Below, piece by piece: positions 1 to 10,201 of a stretch of 64,000 bases of DNA. The position numbers were made by a program, and so were the translations under genes. Numbering within the stretch: the first letter of the stretch is position 1; every line of letters starts with the position of its first letter. The notes under the pieces were generated by a model. The model saw only the letters and a program-made list of their open reading frames with translations, was not told the DNA's origin and did no database searches. Source of the stretch: Leifsonia shinshuensis (GTDB lineage Bacteria > Actinomycetota > Actinomycetes > Actinomycetales > Microbacteriaceae); NCBI RefSeq assembly GCF_031456835.1, contig NZ_JAVDVK010000001.1:682001-746000 (forward strand), in the 5' to 3' direction.

Positions 1-1
1 C

Positions 2-142
2 GGCATCCTCGTCCCCGCCTTCTTCATCGTGGGCGCGATCTTCACCGCCATGTGGGCGTACTGCATGATCGCCGCCGCACGCATCGACCGCAACAATCGA
101 GCGGCCGCATCCGCGGCCGACAACGGAACGGAGAATCCATGA
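2..142 (+). CDS. C-terminal end of a small membrane protein (DUF4233-like), cut by window edge
   Basis: Only the last 46 residues are present, read in frame 2 up to the TGA at 140-142. The visible part is a hydrophobic helix (starting GILVPAFFIVGAIF) with a short polar tail rich in Ala, Asn and Arg, as expected for the end of a small membrane protein. In actinobacteria a DUF4233 membrane protein commonly lies between folC and ndk, and position plus hydrophobicity fit that. The stop overlaps the ndk start as ATGA, which implies co-transcription and coupled translation. The family name is inferred from context, because too little sequence is present for a domain match. Confidence 0.6.
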   Translation, partial: GILVPAFFIVGAIFTAMWAYCMIAAARIDRNNRAAASAADNGTENP

Positions 143-561
143 CCACCGCCGTCGAAGAGACCCTCGTCCTCATCAAGCCCGACGGGGTCGCCCGCAACCT
201 GACCGGCGAGATCCTGCGCCGGATCGAGGCCAAGGGCTACTCGCTCGTCGACCTCCGGATGCTGCAGGCCGACCGCGACCTGCTCGCCCAGCACTACGCC
301 GAGCACGAGGGCAAGCCCTTCTACGAGCCGCTGGTGGAGTTCATGGAGTCGGGCCCGATCGTCGCGATCCGCCTGGCCGGGAACCGCGTCATCGAGGGCT
401 TCCGCTCGCTCGCCGGCGCGACCGACCCGACGACCGCCCTCCCGGGCACCATCCGCGGCGACCTCGCCCGCGACTGGGGCCTCAAGGTGCAGCAGAACCT
501 CGTGCACGGCTCCGACTCGCCCGAGTCCGCCCAGCGCGAGCTGGCCCTCTGGTTCGGCTGA
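139..561 (+). CDS. ndk: Nucleoside-diphosphate kinase
   Basis: The product is 140 residues, the normal length for the family. It moves the gamma-phosphate of ATP to nucleoside diphosphates through a phospho-histidine intermediate, in the cytoplasm. Visible marks are the N-terminal TLVLIKPDGVARN motif, the PGTIRGD motif and the active-site NLVHGSDS motif with its catalytic His. The ATG at 139 is chosen because it starts the family's conserved N-terminus, overlaps the upstream stop as ATGA and has a GGAACGGAG ribosome site just before it. Longer upstream readings are not homologous. It is probably the last gene of its operon, since a strong inverted repeat follows. Confidence 0.97.
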   Translation: MTTAVEETLVLIKPDGVARNLTGEILRRIEAKGYSLVDLRMLQADRDLLAQHYAEHEGKPFYEPLVEFMESGPIVAIRLAGNRVIEGFRSLAGATDPTTALPGTIRGDLARDWGLKVQQNLVHGSDSPESAQRELALWFG

Positions 562-588
562 CCCGCACCGCGCATCCCGCCGCGCAGC

Positions 589-641
589 ATTCGTGCCGAA
601 TGTCGCCTCCAGCACGCTGAGAGGGGACATTCGGCACGAAT
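589..641. repeat. Long inverted repeat at a convergent gene junction
   Basis: Two perfect 16-base arms, ATTCGTGCCGAATGTC (589-604) and its reverse complement (626-641), flank a 21-base loop. The element lies between the ends of ndk (+) and the VKOR gene (-). It has no T-tract. The inner TTCGTGCCGAAT core reappears in a similar element near 38.0 kb. It may act as a bidirectional terminator or mRNA 3'-end stabiliser, or be a dispersed palindromic repeat; the sequence alone does not decide. Confidence 0.8.
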
Positions 642-668
642 GCGTCCGGCGAGCGGTGGTGCGCCGGG

Positions 669-1286
669 TCAGATGAAGGCGCGGTGGATCCAGTCCAGCT
701 GCAGCTGCGCCAGCACCGCGACGATCGCGTAGCAGACGATCGTGATCAGCGGCACCCAGCCGTACAGCGTGCGGAAGAACGCACGGGCGCGTTCCGGCAG
801 CGGGATGTTGCCCTCCTTGAGGTTGTAGAGGGTCACCGCCCAGAAGGTCGGGATGGTCACGACCCAGGTCACCATGCACCAGGGGCACAGCACGTTGAGG
901 ACGGTGAGCGACTGGGTGATCAGGAAGATGACCAGCACCAGCGCAAGCACCACGCCGACGTTGAATGCGATCCAGTACCAGCGGGCGAAACGCCCCCGGG
1001 TCGCCAGCAGCCCGACGCCGACGGCGATCGTGGCTGTCCACCCGCCGATGCCCAGCAGCGGGTTCGGGAAGCCGAGCAGCGATCCCTGCCACGAGTTCAG
1101 GTTCTTCGAGCAGCCCACCAGCACCGAGAAGTTGCAGGACAGCTGGGCGCCCGGGTTCTCGAGCAGGTGAAACTTGTCCACCGTCAGCATGAAGGCCGCC
1201 CAGACGCCGATCAGTCCGGCGATGATCAGGAAGACGGCGAGAGCGGTCGGGCGGCGGTAGGCGGCCTCGGCGGGACTGGCTGACAC
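669..1286 (-). CDS. Vitamin K epoxide reductase (VKOR) family membrane thiol oxidoreductase
   Basis: The product is about 205 residues with several membrane helices. It carries the four VKOR cysteines: a loop pair at about C51 and C59, and the quinone-side CPWC pair at about C134 and C137, with a conserved Ser/Trp-containing loop after C59. Bacterial VKOR proteins re-oxidise a DsbA-like partner and pass electrons to menaquinone, driving disulfide formation outside the membrane. The GTG at 1286 is chosen because the open frame further upstream is low-complexity Arg/Ser-rich sequence lying over the ribonuclease promoter region. A CATAAT hexamer sits exactly six bases before this GTG, so the mRNA may be leaderless. 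No DsbA gene is adjacent. Confidence 0.9.
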   Translation of the reverse strand: MSASPAEAAYRRPTALAVFLIIAGLIGVWAAFMLTVDKFHLLENPGAQLSCNFSVLVGCSKNLNSWQGSLLGFPNPLLGIGGWTATIAVGVGLLATRGRFARWYWIAFNVGVVLALVLVIFLITQSLTVLNVLCPWCMVTWVVTIPTFWAVTLYNLKEGNIPLPERARAFFRTLYGWVPLITIVCYAIVAVLAQLQLDWIHRAFI

Positions 1287-1594
1287 CCTCGGATTATGGC
1301 ATGCCCCCTGCGTGTCGTCCTGGGAGGCGACCGCTGCGAGGCGCAGCCGTGCGATAATCGTTGCAGCAGTCGTCCCGGCCCCGGCCGGGAACAGCGACAG
1401 AAGGCTTGCGGGCGCCTGGAGCGCCCGGGAAATGCCGGCCCTGGAGGCCGGCGCGAACAGTGAACCGGATGCAGACGGCGCCACGAGCCCGGCGGCATCC
1501 GAACAGGATTGAGGGAGGCGCCGCGCGCGCCGCCTCCCGACGGAGAGTACCCGGCGAGCGGGGAACCGCCGACCGGTCGAGGAGTGCACCAGCG
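1287..1594. promoter_or_regulatory. Divergent promoter region between VKOR gene and ribonuclease E/G gene
   Basis: This 308-base stretch contains no convincing gene. On the minus strand a CATAAT hexamer at about 1293-1298 serves the VKOR gene. On the plus strand a GATAAT hexamer at 1353-1358 is a candidate -10 box, without a clear -35. Downstream, CCCGGCC (1374-1380) and GGCCGGG (1383-1389) form a tight hairpin in what would be a leader of about 230 bases for the ribonuclease mRNA, and further GC-rich dyads follow. A long structured leader would suit the autoregulation known for RNase E, but that is an inference. Confidence 0.5.
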
Positions 1595-4246
1595 ATGGTG
1601 GATAACGAGAATATCGACAACACGGACAACAACGAGACGGAGACAGGAGGACGGAAGCGCAAAGGGCTCTTCGGCACGCGACGCGTGGTGAGGAAGGCCT
1701 CGCCGGCGTTCGGTGACGCACCGGCCGAATCCGCTTCCGACTCTGCCGCTTCTTCTTCCGAGCAGGCCGCAGCCCAGACGCCGGCCGAGGACGTCGAGCA
1801 GGCGCCCGAGGCCGCTGAGCGGGCGCCCGAGGCCGCGGCCCCGGTGGAGACCGAAGCGCCCGTCGCCGCGGACACCCCGGCAGCCGACGCAGTGAGCGGC
1901 GCCGCCGCGCCCGTCGTGGCGCACGAGCCCCCGGCCCTGCCGGAGAAGCACGGCGAGGACGATCCGCCGCTCGTCGCCGCGGCCGCCCCCGGCCTGCCGC
2001 CGACCACCCTGCTCTTCCAGGCGCCCGACATCCTCCCGCTGCCGCCGCTGCCCGACGCCGACGAGGAGCCGGCCAGCGGGGTCCGCCGCCGCTCCCGCCG
2101 TCGCGCGGGCGAGACCGGGCGCGAGGGCGCGAACGACCCCGCGAACACCGTCGTCAAGGTCCGCACCCCGCGCGAGCCGGAGCTGATCACCGAGCCGCAG
2201 AAGGTCAAGGGCTCCACGCGGCTCGAGGCCAAGAAGCAGCGCCGCCGCGACGGCCGCGACGCCGGGCGCCGCCGTCCGGTCATCACCGAGGCCGAGTTCC
2301 TCGCGCGCCGCGAGTCCGTGGACCGCCAGATGATCGTGCGCTCGAAGGGCGGCCGTATCCAGATCGGCGTGCTGGAGGACAAGGTGCTCGTCGAGCACTA
2401 CGTCGCCCGCTCGCAGGAGGCGTCGCTCATCGGCAACGTGTACCTGGGTCGCGTGCAGAACGTCCTCCCCAGCATGGAGGCCGCCTTCGTCGACATCGGC
2501 CGCGGCCGCAACGCCGTGCTGTACTCCGGCGAGGTCGACTGGGATGCGGTGGAGACCGGCAACCAGCCGCGCCGCATCGAGCTGGCCCTCAAGGCGGGCG
2601 ACCGCGTCCTGGTGCAGGTCACCAAGGACCCGGTCGGCCACAAGGGTGCGCGCCTCACCAGCCAGATCTCGCTGCCGGGCCGTTACCTCGTGTACGTGCC
2701 CAACGGCTCCATGAACGGCATCAGCCGCAAGCTGCCGGACACCGAGCGGTCGCGGCTCAAGAAGATCCTCAAGGAGGTGCTCCCGGAGAGCGCCGGCGTG
2801 ATCGTGCGTACGGCCGCCGAGGGAGCCACGGAGGAGCAGCTGACGCTCGACGTCAACCGTCTCACCGCGCAGTGGGCCGACATCAGCTCGCGCGTCGAGA
2901 CGCAGCAGGCGCCCGCGCTCCTGCACAGCGAGCCCGACCTCCTGATCAAGATCATCCGCGACGTCTTCAACGAGGACTTCCAGAAGCTCGTCATCGCGGG
3001 CGACGACGCGCGCCAGACGATCGAGAACTACCTCCGCCAGGTCGCCCCCGACCTGCTCGACCGCGTCGAGGCCTACACCGGCGAGCGGGACGCCTTCGAC
3101 GAGTTCCGCATCACGGAGCAGATCGAGAAGGCGCTCGAGCGCAAGGTCTGGCTGCCCTCGGGCGGTTCGCTCGTCATCGACCGCACCGAGGCGATGACGG
3201 TCGTGGACGTCAACACCGGCAAGTTCGTCGGCTCGGGCGGCAACCTCGAGGAGACCGTCACCAAGAACAACCTCGAGGCGGCCGAGGAGATCGTCCGCCA
3301 GCTGCGCCTGCGCGACATCGGCGGCATCATCGTCGTCGACTTCATCGACATGGTGCTGGAGTCGAACCGCGACCTCGTGCTCCGCCGCCTGGTCGAGTGC
3401 CTGAGCCGCGACCGGACGAAGCACCAGGTCGCCGAGGTCACCTCGCTCGGTCTCGTGCAGATGACCCGCAAGAAGCTGGGCCTCGGCCTGCTCGAGACGT
3501 TCAGCGAGGCGTGCGAGGTCTGCGCGGGCCGCGGCGTCATCGTGCACCACGACCCGGTGGTCAAGCACCGCCAGCCGCAGCAGCAGCCGCAGAACGAGCG
3601 CCGTCGCGGCCGCGGCGGAAACGGCGGCGGCAACGGGGGAGCGAACGGCGCCCCCGCCGCCAACGGCCACAGCGGCACCCACGCCATCACCGACGACGCA
3701 AAGAACGCGCTCGCGCAGATCGCCGCGTCGACCATCCACCACCACGAGGACGGCACGAAGCCCTCGGAGCCCGGCGAGGTCTCCGAGGTCACCATCGCCG
3801 AGGTGACGGTGACCGAGGTCACGGCCACCAAGAAGCGCCGCCGCAAGGGCAAGGGCGACCGGCAGCGTCCGGCCGCCGAGCAGGCCGACGGCGCCGGAGC
3901 CGAGACGCAGCAGGGCGGCGAGCAGTCCGGCGACCCGCGCGCCTCGGACGACGACACGCAGGTCGCGGTCGAGGTCGAGGTCGCCGAGCTGGACGTGACG
4001 GAGATCGACGTCGAGACCGGCGAGGCGGACGAGGCGGACGAGGCGGCCGTCCCGCTCATCGAGCTGCCCGAACCCGCTCCGACGCACACCCCGGTCCGCC
4101 GCTCCCCGGAGGAGACCGAGCACCTGCTCGACTCCGTGCTGGACGCTCTGCCGCAGCCGAAGGAGCCGGGTCAGGGCCGCAGCCGCAGCCGTCGCGCCAG
4201 CACCGCCGTCATCGCGGGCGGCGAGAAGCTCCCGACGTCCGACTGA
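1595..4246 (+). CDS. rne: Ribonuclease E/G
   Basis: The product is 883 residues. A disordered Glu/Ala/Pro-rich N-terminal arm of about 230 residues precedes the catalytic core, as in other actinobacterial RNase E proteins. An S1 RNA-binding segment (GNVYLGRVQNVLPSMEAAF) lies near residues 279-310. The DNase-I-like active site has the catalytic DVNTGKFVG near residue 538, and a CEVC zinc-link motif near residue 639 holds the dimer. A basic then acidic tail (RRGRGGNGGGNGG, then repeated V-T-E-V units) ends the protein. It processes rRNA and turns over mRNA. The ATG at 1595 has GAGGAG ten bases upstream; the frame stays open further upstream but that part lacks family character. Confidence 0.93.
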   Translation: MVDNENIDNTDNNETETGGRKRKGLFGTRRVVRKASPAFGDAPAESASDSAASSSEQAAAQTPAEDVEQAPEAAERAPEAAAPVETEAPVAADTPAADAVSGAAAPVVAHEPPALPEKHGEDDPPLVAAAAPGLPPTTLLFQAPDILPLPPLPDADEEPASGVRRRSRRRAGETGREGANDPANTVVKVRTPREPELITEPQKVKGSTRLEAKKQRRRDGRDAGRRRPVITEAEFLARRESVDRQMIVRSKGGRIQIGVLEDKVLVEHYVARSQEASLIGNVYLGRVQNVLPSMEAAFVDIGRGRNAVLYSGEVDWDAVETGNQPRRIELALKAGDRVLVQVTKDPVGHKGARLTSQISLPGRYLVYVPNGSMNGISRKLPDTERSRLKKILKEVLPESAGVIVRTAAEGATEEQLTLDVNRLTAQWADISSRVETQQAPALLHSEPDLLIKIIRDVFNEDFQKLVIAGDDARQTIENYLRQVAPDLLDRVEAYTGERDAFDEFRITEQIEKALERKVWLPSGGSLVIDRTEAMTVVDVNTGKFVGSGGNLEETVTKNNLEAAEEIVRQLRLRDIGGIIVVDFIDMVLESNRDLVLRRLVECLSRDRTKHQVAEVTSLGLVQMTRKKLGLGLLETFSEACEVCAGRGVIVHHDPVVKHRQPQQQPQNERRRGRGGNGGGNGGANGAPAANGHSGTHAITDDAKNALAQIAASTIHHHEDGTKPSEPGEVSEVTIAEVTVTEVTATKKRRRKGKGDRQRPAAEQADGAGAETQQGGEQSGDPRASDDDTQVAVEVEVAELDVTEIDVETGEADEADEAAVPLIELPEPAPTHTPVRRSPEETEHLLDSVLDALPQPKEPGQGRSRSRRASTAVIAGGEKLPTSD

Positions 4247-4257
4247 CGTCGCGCCTC

Positions 4258-4290
4258 GTCACCGTCCGGGTCAGTGGCCCGGGCGGTGAC
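4258..4290. terminator. Hairpin between convergent ribonuclease and DUF4031 genes
   Basis: GTCACCGTCCGGG (4258-4270) pairs with CCCGGGCGGTGAC (4278-4290) over 13 positions with one G-U pair, and the loop is seven bases. The 3' arm encodes the last residues of the minus-strand gene, and the loop contains its stop codon. There is no U-tract. It would fold in both transcripts, so it probably marks the 3' end of both. Confidence 0.6.
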
Positions 4291-4549
4291 GGTCGCGCGC
4301 ACGCACCCGCAGGCCGCTGGCGATGAGCCGCGAGACGAGCTCCTTGCCGGGCACGGGATGCGCCCCCGCCGCGACGAGCTCGTCGTAGCGCCGGTCGGGC
4401 ACGTCGTAGTGGTCGAGGTCGAAGGCCCGGCGCTGGATGCCGTTGGCCTCCGCGAACGCGTGCAGTTCGTCCAGCGACGCGTCGCTGACCAGATGCGACC
4501 ACAACATGCCGTGCGCCGGCCATGCCGGGGGATCGATCAGGACCGTCAT
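4271..4549 (-). CDS. DUF4031 domain protein
   Basis: The product is 92 residues and matches the small actinobacterial DUF4031 family by its opening MTVLIDPPAWPAHGMLWSHL and the following DASLDELHAFA and RRAFDLDHYDVPD motifs. The molecular function is unknown to me; conserved His, Asp and Trp residues suggest a compact enzyme-like or metal-binding fold, which is only inference. No signal peptide or membrane segment is visible. A TAGAAT hexamer on the minus strand lies exactly six bases before the ATG, so translation probably starts at the very 5' end of the mRNA. Confidence 0.85.
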   Translation of the reverse strand: MTVLIDPPAWPAHGMLWSHLVSDASLDELHAFAEANGIQRRAFDLDHYDVPDRRYDELVAAGAHPVPGKELVSRLIASGLRVRARDRHRPGH

Positions 4550-4635
4550 AGAATGATTCTAGGAACCGGTTCCGCTGGCGGAGCCGCGCGGTCCCGACGG
4601 CCCTCTGCGGGCCAGTCCGCCGAGGTTGTGCCGAA

Positions 4636-4664
4636 TTGACGCCATCCTGGGCGTCGGGTAAAGT
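4636..4664 (+). promoter_or_regulatory. Promoter of the rplU-rpmA operon
   Basis: TTGACG (4636-4641) and TAAAGT (4659-4664) are separated by exactly 17 bases, the best consensus-like sigma-70 promoter in the window. This fits the strong, growth-linked expression expected for ribosomal protein genes. Transcription would start near 4671. Confidence 0.8.
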
Positions 4665-4851
4665 TGACCGTTGGTGTGTGTCGGGCGTCGCCCGCATCAC
4701 CATCTTGGTTTTCTGAGAGCCGCCGGGTGTGAGAGCTCCCGGGCGGACTCGCCAGTGCCTTGCGATCAAGGCGAATTCCAGAAAAGTTGAAGAGCAGGAC
4801 CAGATCCGCGGCTGCGCCGGGAGCTGTTCCCCGACGAAAAGGTACTGACAA
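4665..4851 (+). other. Structured 5' leader of rplU-rpmA mRNA
   Basis: About 180 untranslated bases separate the likely transcription start from rplU. Dyads include CGGGCG/CGCCCG at 4682-4694 and CCGCCGGG (4720-4727) pairing with CCCGGGCGG (4738-4746) with one bulged base. Long L21 leaders with regulatory structures are known in Firmicutes. I cannot match this one to a known RNA family, so a control role is a hypothesis. Confidence 0.45.
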
Positions 4852-5160
4852 GTGGTTTACGCAGTTGTGCGCGCCGGTGGCCGGCAGGAGAAGGTCGAGG
4901 TCGGCACCATCGTGACGATGGACCGCATCAAGGCCGACGAGAACGGCACGGTCGAGCTCGCACCGGTGCTGCTCGTCGACGGTGACAAGATCACCTCCGA
5001 TGCCGCGTCGCTCGCGAAGGTCACCGTGACCGCCGAGGTCCTGGGCGACCTCCGTGGCCCGAAGATCGTCATCCAGAAGTTCAAGAACAAGACCGGTTAC
5101 AAGAAGCGCCAGGGCCACCGTCAGGAGCTCACGCGCGTCAAGATCACCGGCATCAAGTAA
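4852..5160 (+). CDS. rplU: 50S ribosomal protein L21
   Basis: The product is 102 residues, the usual length. It begins [18 protein letters not shown] and contains the family signature [17 protein letters not shown] near the C-terminus, which binds 23S rRNA. The start is GTG at 4852, directly matching the conserved N-terminus; a GACAAG sequence is the only weak ribosome site before it. It is co-transcribed with rpmA, which begins 41 bases downstream. Confidence 0.98.
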   Translation: MVYAVVRAGGRQEKVEVGTIVTMDRIKADENGTVELAPVLLVDGDKITSDAASLAKVTVTAEVLGDLRGPKIVIQKFKNKTGYKKRQGHRQELTRVKITGIK

Positions 5161-5201
5161 CCGACGGCCACGTAGCCCGACAGCCTCGAGGAGAAGACAC
5201 C

Positions 5202-5459
5202 ATGGCACACAAAAAGGGAGCGAGCTCCACTCGCAACGGCCGCGACTCCAACGCTCAGCGCCTCGGCGTGAAGCGCTTCGGCGGCCAGACCGTCAACGCG
5301 GGTGAGATCCTGGTCCGCCAGCGCGGCACCCACTTCCACCCCGGCGTGAACGTCGGCCGTGGCGGCGACGACACCCTCTTCGCCCTCGCCGCCGGTGCGG
5401 TCGAGTTCGGCACCAAGGGCGGCCGCAAGGTCGTCAACATCGTGGAAGCCTCGGCCTGA
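5202..5459 (+). CDS. rpmA: 50S ribosomal protein L27
   Basis: The product is 85 residues beginning [16 protein letters not shown]. The N-terminal arm that reaches the peptidyl transferase centre starts directly after Met, with no cleavable extension of the Firmicutes type. The family core [16 protein letters not shown] is present. The ATG has GAGGAG upstream. A strong terminator follows at 5483-5512. Confidence 0.98.
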   Translation: MAHKKGASSTRNGRDSNAQRLGVKRFGGQTVNAGEILVRQRGTHFHPGVNVGRGGDDTLFALAAGAVEFGTKGGRKVVNIVEASA

Positions 5460-5482
5460 GCCTCACCACGAGCAACACCTTC

Positions 5483-5512
5483 CGGATGGGCGGGCTTCGG
5501 CCCGCCCATCCG
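5483..5512 (+). terminator. Terminator hairpin after rpmA
   Basis: A perfect 13-bp stem (CGGATGGGCGGGC at 5483-5495 with its complement at 5500-5512) is closed by a TTCG tetraloop. It is followed by CGCCGTTTGA rather than a U-tract, as is common in GC-rich actinobacteria. It separates rplU-rpmA from obgE-proB. Confidence 0.85.
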
Positions 5513-5518
5513 CCGTTT

Positions 5519-8006
<2,488 letters not shown>

Positions 8007-8015
8007 AATCGACGC

Positions 8016-9296
8016 ATGTCCTCGATCACCGAATCGGCGCCCGCCGCGACCCTGTCGCTGCAGGAGCGCCTCGAGGCCGCGAAGACGGCGTCCCGCGCTC
8101 TCGCGACGGCCAACACGGACCAGAAGAACCGCGCCCTCCGCGCCATCGCCGACGGCGTGCTCGCGGCGTCGGCCGACGTGCTCGCCGCGAACGAGCTCGA
8201 CCTGGCCAACGGGCGTGAGAACGGCCTGACCACCGGCCTGCTCGACCGGCTGACGCTGAGCCCGGCGCGACTGCAGGGGCTGGCGGACGCGGTGCTCGAG
8301 GTCGTCGGGCTGACCGATCCGGTCGGCCAGGCGGTCCGCGGCAGTGCGCTCCCCAACGGCATCCAGATCACGCAGGTGCGGGTCCCGTTCGGTGTCGTCG
8401 GCGTCATCTACGAGGCGCGGCCGAACGTGACCATCGACATCGCGGCCCTCGCGATCAAGAGCGGGAACGCGGCGGTCCTGCGCGGCGGCAGTGCGGCGAT
8501 CGAGACGAACCGCGTGCTCGTCCGCGTCATCCAGCAGGCGCTCGCCTCCGCGGGCCTCCCCGCCGACGCGGTGCAGACCATCGACGACTTCGGCCGCGAG
8601 GGCGCGGGGGAGCTCATGACGGCCCGCGGGTACGTGGACGTGCTCATCCCGCGCGGCAGCGCGGAGCTCATCCAGGCGGTCGTCACGCAGTCCACGGTGC
8701 CGGTCATCGAGACGGGCGCCGGCGTGGTGCACGTCGTGCTCGACGAGTCCGCGCGCGAGGACTGGGCGGTCGACATCGTCCGGAACGCTAAGGTGCAGCG
8801 CCCCAGCGTCTGCAACGCCGTCGAGACGCTGCTGGTGCACCGCGCGGCCGCCGACCGGCTGCTGCCGCCGGTGCTGAGCGCCCTGCGCGACGCGGGGGTG
8901 ACCATCCACGCCGACGAGCGCGCCCTGCCGCTCGCCGCGGACGCTGTGCCGGTCACCGACGAGGACTATGCGACCGAGCACATGAGCCTCGACATCTCGG
9001 TGAAGGTCGTGGACGACCTCGACGAGGCGATCGAGCACATCCGCCGCTACTCGACGCAGCACACCGAGTCCATCGTGACGAACGACCTGGCGAACGCCGA
9101 GCGGTTCCTCGCCGAGGTCGACTCCGCGGTCGTGATGGTGAACGCCTCCACCCGGTTCACCGACGGCGGCGAGTTCGGCTTCGGCGCCGAGGTCGGCATC
9201 TCGACCCAGAAGCTGCACGCACGCGGGCCGATGGGCCTCCCCGAGCTGACGAGCACGAAGTGGATCGTCCGCGGGTCCGGGCAGATCCGGGCGTAG
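8016..9296 (+). CDS. proA: Gamma-glutamyl phosphate reductase
   Basis: The product is 426 residues and carries out NADPH reduction of glutamyl-5-phosphate, the second proline step. The aldehyde-dehydrogenase-like fold shows PFGVVGVIYEARPNVT, the catalytic Cys at about residue 266 in RPSVCNAVE and the C-terminal FTDGGEFGFGAEVGIST motif. The ATG is nine bases after the proB stop. A TAGAAT hexamer overlapping the proB stop codon lies exactly six bases before this ATG, so proA may have its own leaderless transcript besides the operon message. Confidence 0.97.
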   Translation: MSSITESAPAATLSLQERLEAAKTASRALATANTDQKNRALRAIADGVLAASADVLAANELDLANGRENGLTTGLLDRLTLSPARLQGLADAVLEVVGLTDPVGQAVRGSALPNGIQITQVRVPFGVVGVIYEARPNVTIDIAALAIKSGNAAVLRGGSAAIETNRVLVRVIQQALASAGLPADAVQTIDDFGREGAGELMTARGYVDVLIPRGSAELIQAVVTQSTVPVIETGAGVVHVVLDESAREDWAVDIVRNAKVQRPSVCNAVETLLVHRAAADRLLPPVLSALRDAGVTIHADERALPLAADAVPVTDEDYATEHMSLDISVKVVDDLDEAIEHIRRYSTQHTESIVTNDLANAERFLAEVDSAVVMVNASTRFTDGGEFGFGAEVGISTQKLHARGPMGLPELTSTKWIVRGSGQIRA

Positions 9297-9304
9297 GCGA
9301 CCGC

Positions 9305-9310
9305 TAGACT
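9305..9310 (+). promoter_or_regulatory. Candidate -10 box before the small membrane protein gene
   Basis: TAGACT matches the actinobacterial TANNNT pattern and lies 41 bases before the start at 9351. No good -35 is visible. The following leader has a clear GAGAAAGGA ribosome site. Confidence 0.4.
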
Positions 9311-9350
9311 CGACAGCGGGCCTCACGGCCCGGAGAAAGGATTACGCACG

Positions 9351-9587
9351 ATGTCATTTCTGACGACCGTCCTCGCCGAGGCGGAGACCCACGTCGAGCT
9401 GCCGATGCCCACCTGGGCGTTCGGGGCGATCGCCATCGCGCTGTTCATCGCTCTCGCCTTCGTCGCGTGGAGCTTCAAGGACGTCGCCAACCGGCACAGC
9501 CACCGGTCGGCCCCCGACGCGGCGGCCCACGCGGGCGCCCCCGGCGCCACGCACCACGGCACCGGCCACCCGACCCAGGGGCACTGA
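9351..9587 (+). CDS. Small single-helix membrane protein with His-rich tail
   Basis: The product is 78 residues and I do not recognise a family. A hydrophobic helix (about residues 22-42, [17 protein letters not shown]) follows a short N-terminal segment, and the C-terminal 35 residues contain seven His with Ala, Gly and Pro. The ribosome site GAGAAAGGA is strong. It lies between proA and nadD, and the nadD ATG starts 12 bases after its stop, so the two are probably co-expressed. The His-rich tail could bind metal, but that is speculation. Confidence 0.8.
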   Translation: MSFLTTVLAEAETHVELPMPTWAFGAIAIALFIALAFVAWSFKDVANRHSHRSAPDAAAHAGAPGATHHGTGHPTQGH

Positions 9588-9598
9588 GCCGCCCGGGC

Positions 9599-10201
9599 AT
9601 GGAGCTGACGGAGACGGGCCGGCCGCGCATCGGCGTGATGGGCGGCACTTTCGACCCCATCCACCACGGCCACCTCGTCGCCGCCAGCGAAGTCGCGCAG
9701 TCGTTCGACCTGGACGAAGTGATCTTCGTCCCGACGGGCCAGCCGTGGCAGAAGGGTCCGGTCACGGAGGCGGAGCACCGCTACCTGATGACCGTGATCG
9801 CGACCGCATCCAACCCCCGCTTCACCGTGAGCCGGGTGGACATCGACCGCGAGGGCCCCACCTACACGATCGACACCCTGCGTGACCTCCACCGCGAGCG
9901 TCCGGATGCCGAACTCTTCTTCATCACGGGCGCCGACGCCATCGCGCAGATCCTCAGCTGGCGCGACGTCACCGAGCTCTGGGAGCTCGCGCACTTCGTA
10001 GCTGTGAGTCGTCCGGGACACGACTTGAGTATTTCTGGATTGCCGGAGCAAGACGTAAGCTTGTTGGAAGTTCCGGCCCTGGCGATCTCGTCGACCGATT
10101 GCCGGAGCCGGGTGAGCAGGGGATTCCCGGTCTGGTACCTGGTACCGGACGGGGTCGTTCAGTACATCTCCAAACACCATCTGTATCGGAGCGTGGCATG
10201 A
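9599..10201 (+). CDS. nadD: Nicotinate-nucleotide adenylyltransferase
   Basis: The product is 200 residues. It joins ATP and nicotinate mononucleotide in NAD synthesis. The nucleotidyltransferase signature [12 protein letters not shown] is at the N-terminus and the C-terminal ISSTDCRSR motif corresponds to the phosphate-binding ISST.IR segment. The ATG at 9599 gives the conserved start; the open frame upstream overlaps the preceding gene and is not homologous. The stop overlaps the next gene as ATGA. The nadD-to-rsfS order is common in bacteria. Confidence 0.96.
   Translation: MELTETGRPRIGVMGGTFDPIHHGHLVAASEVAQSFDLDEVIFVPTGQPWQKGPVTEAEHRYLMTVIATASNPRFTVSRVDIDREGPTYTIDTLRDLHRERPDAELFFITGADAIAQILSWRDVTELWELAHFVAVSRPGHDLSISGLPEQDVSLLEVPALAISSTDCRSRVSRGFPVWYLVPDGVVQYISKHHLYRSVA

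Noticed and set aside
1226..4123. Long minus-strand open frame opposite ribonuclease E/G
   Set aside because: Low-complexity Leu/Arg/Asp repeats and no family features; the plus strand encodes clear RNase E motifs.
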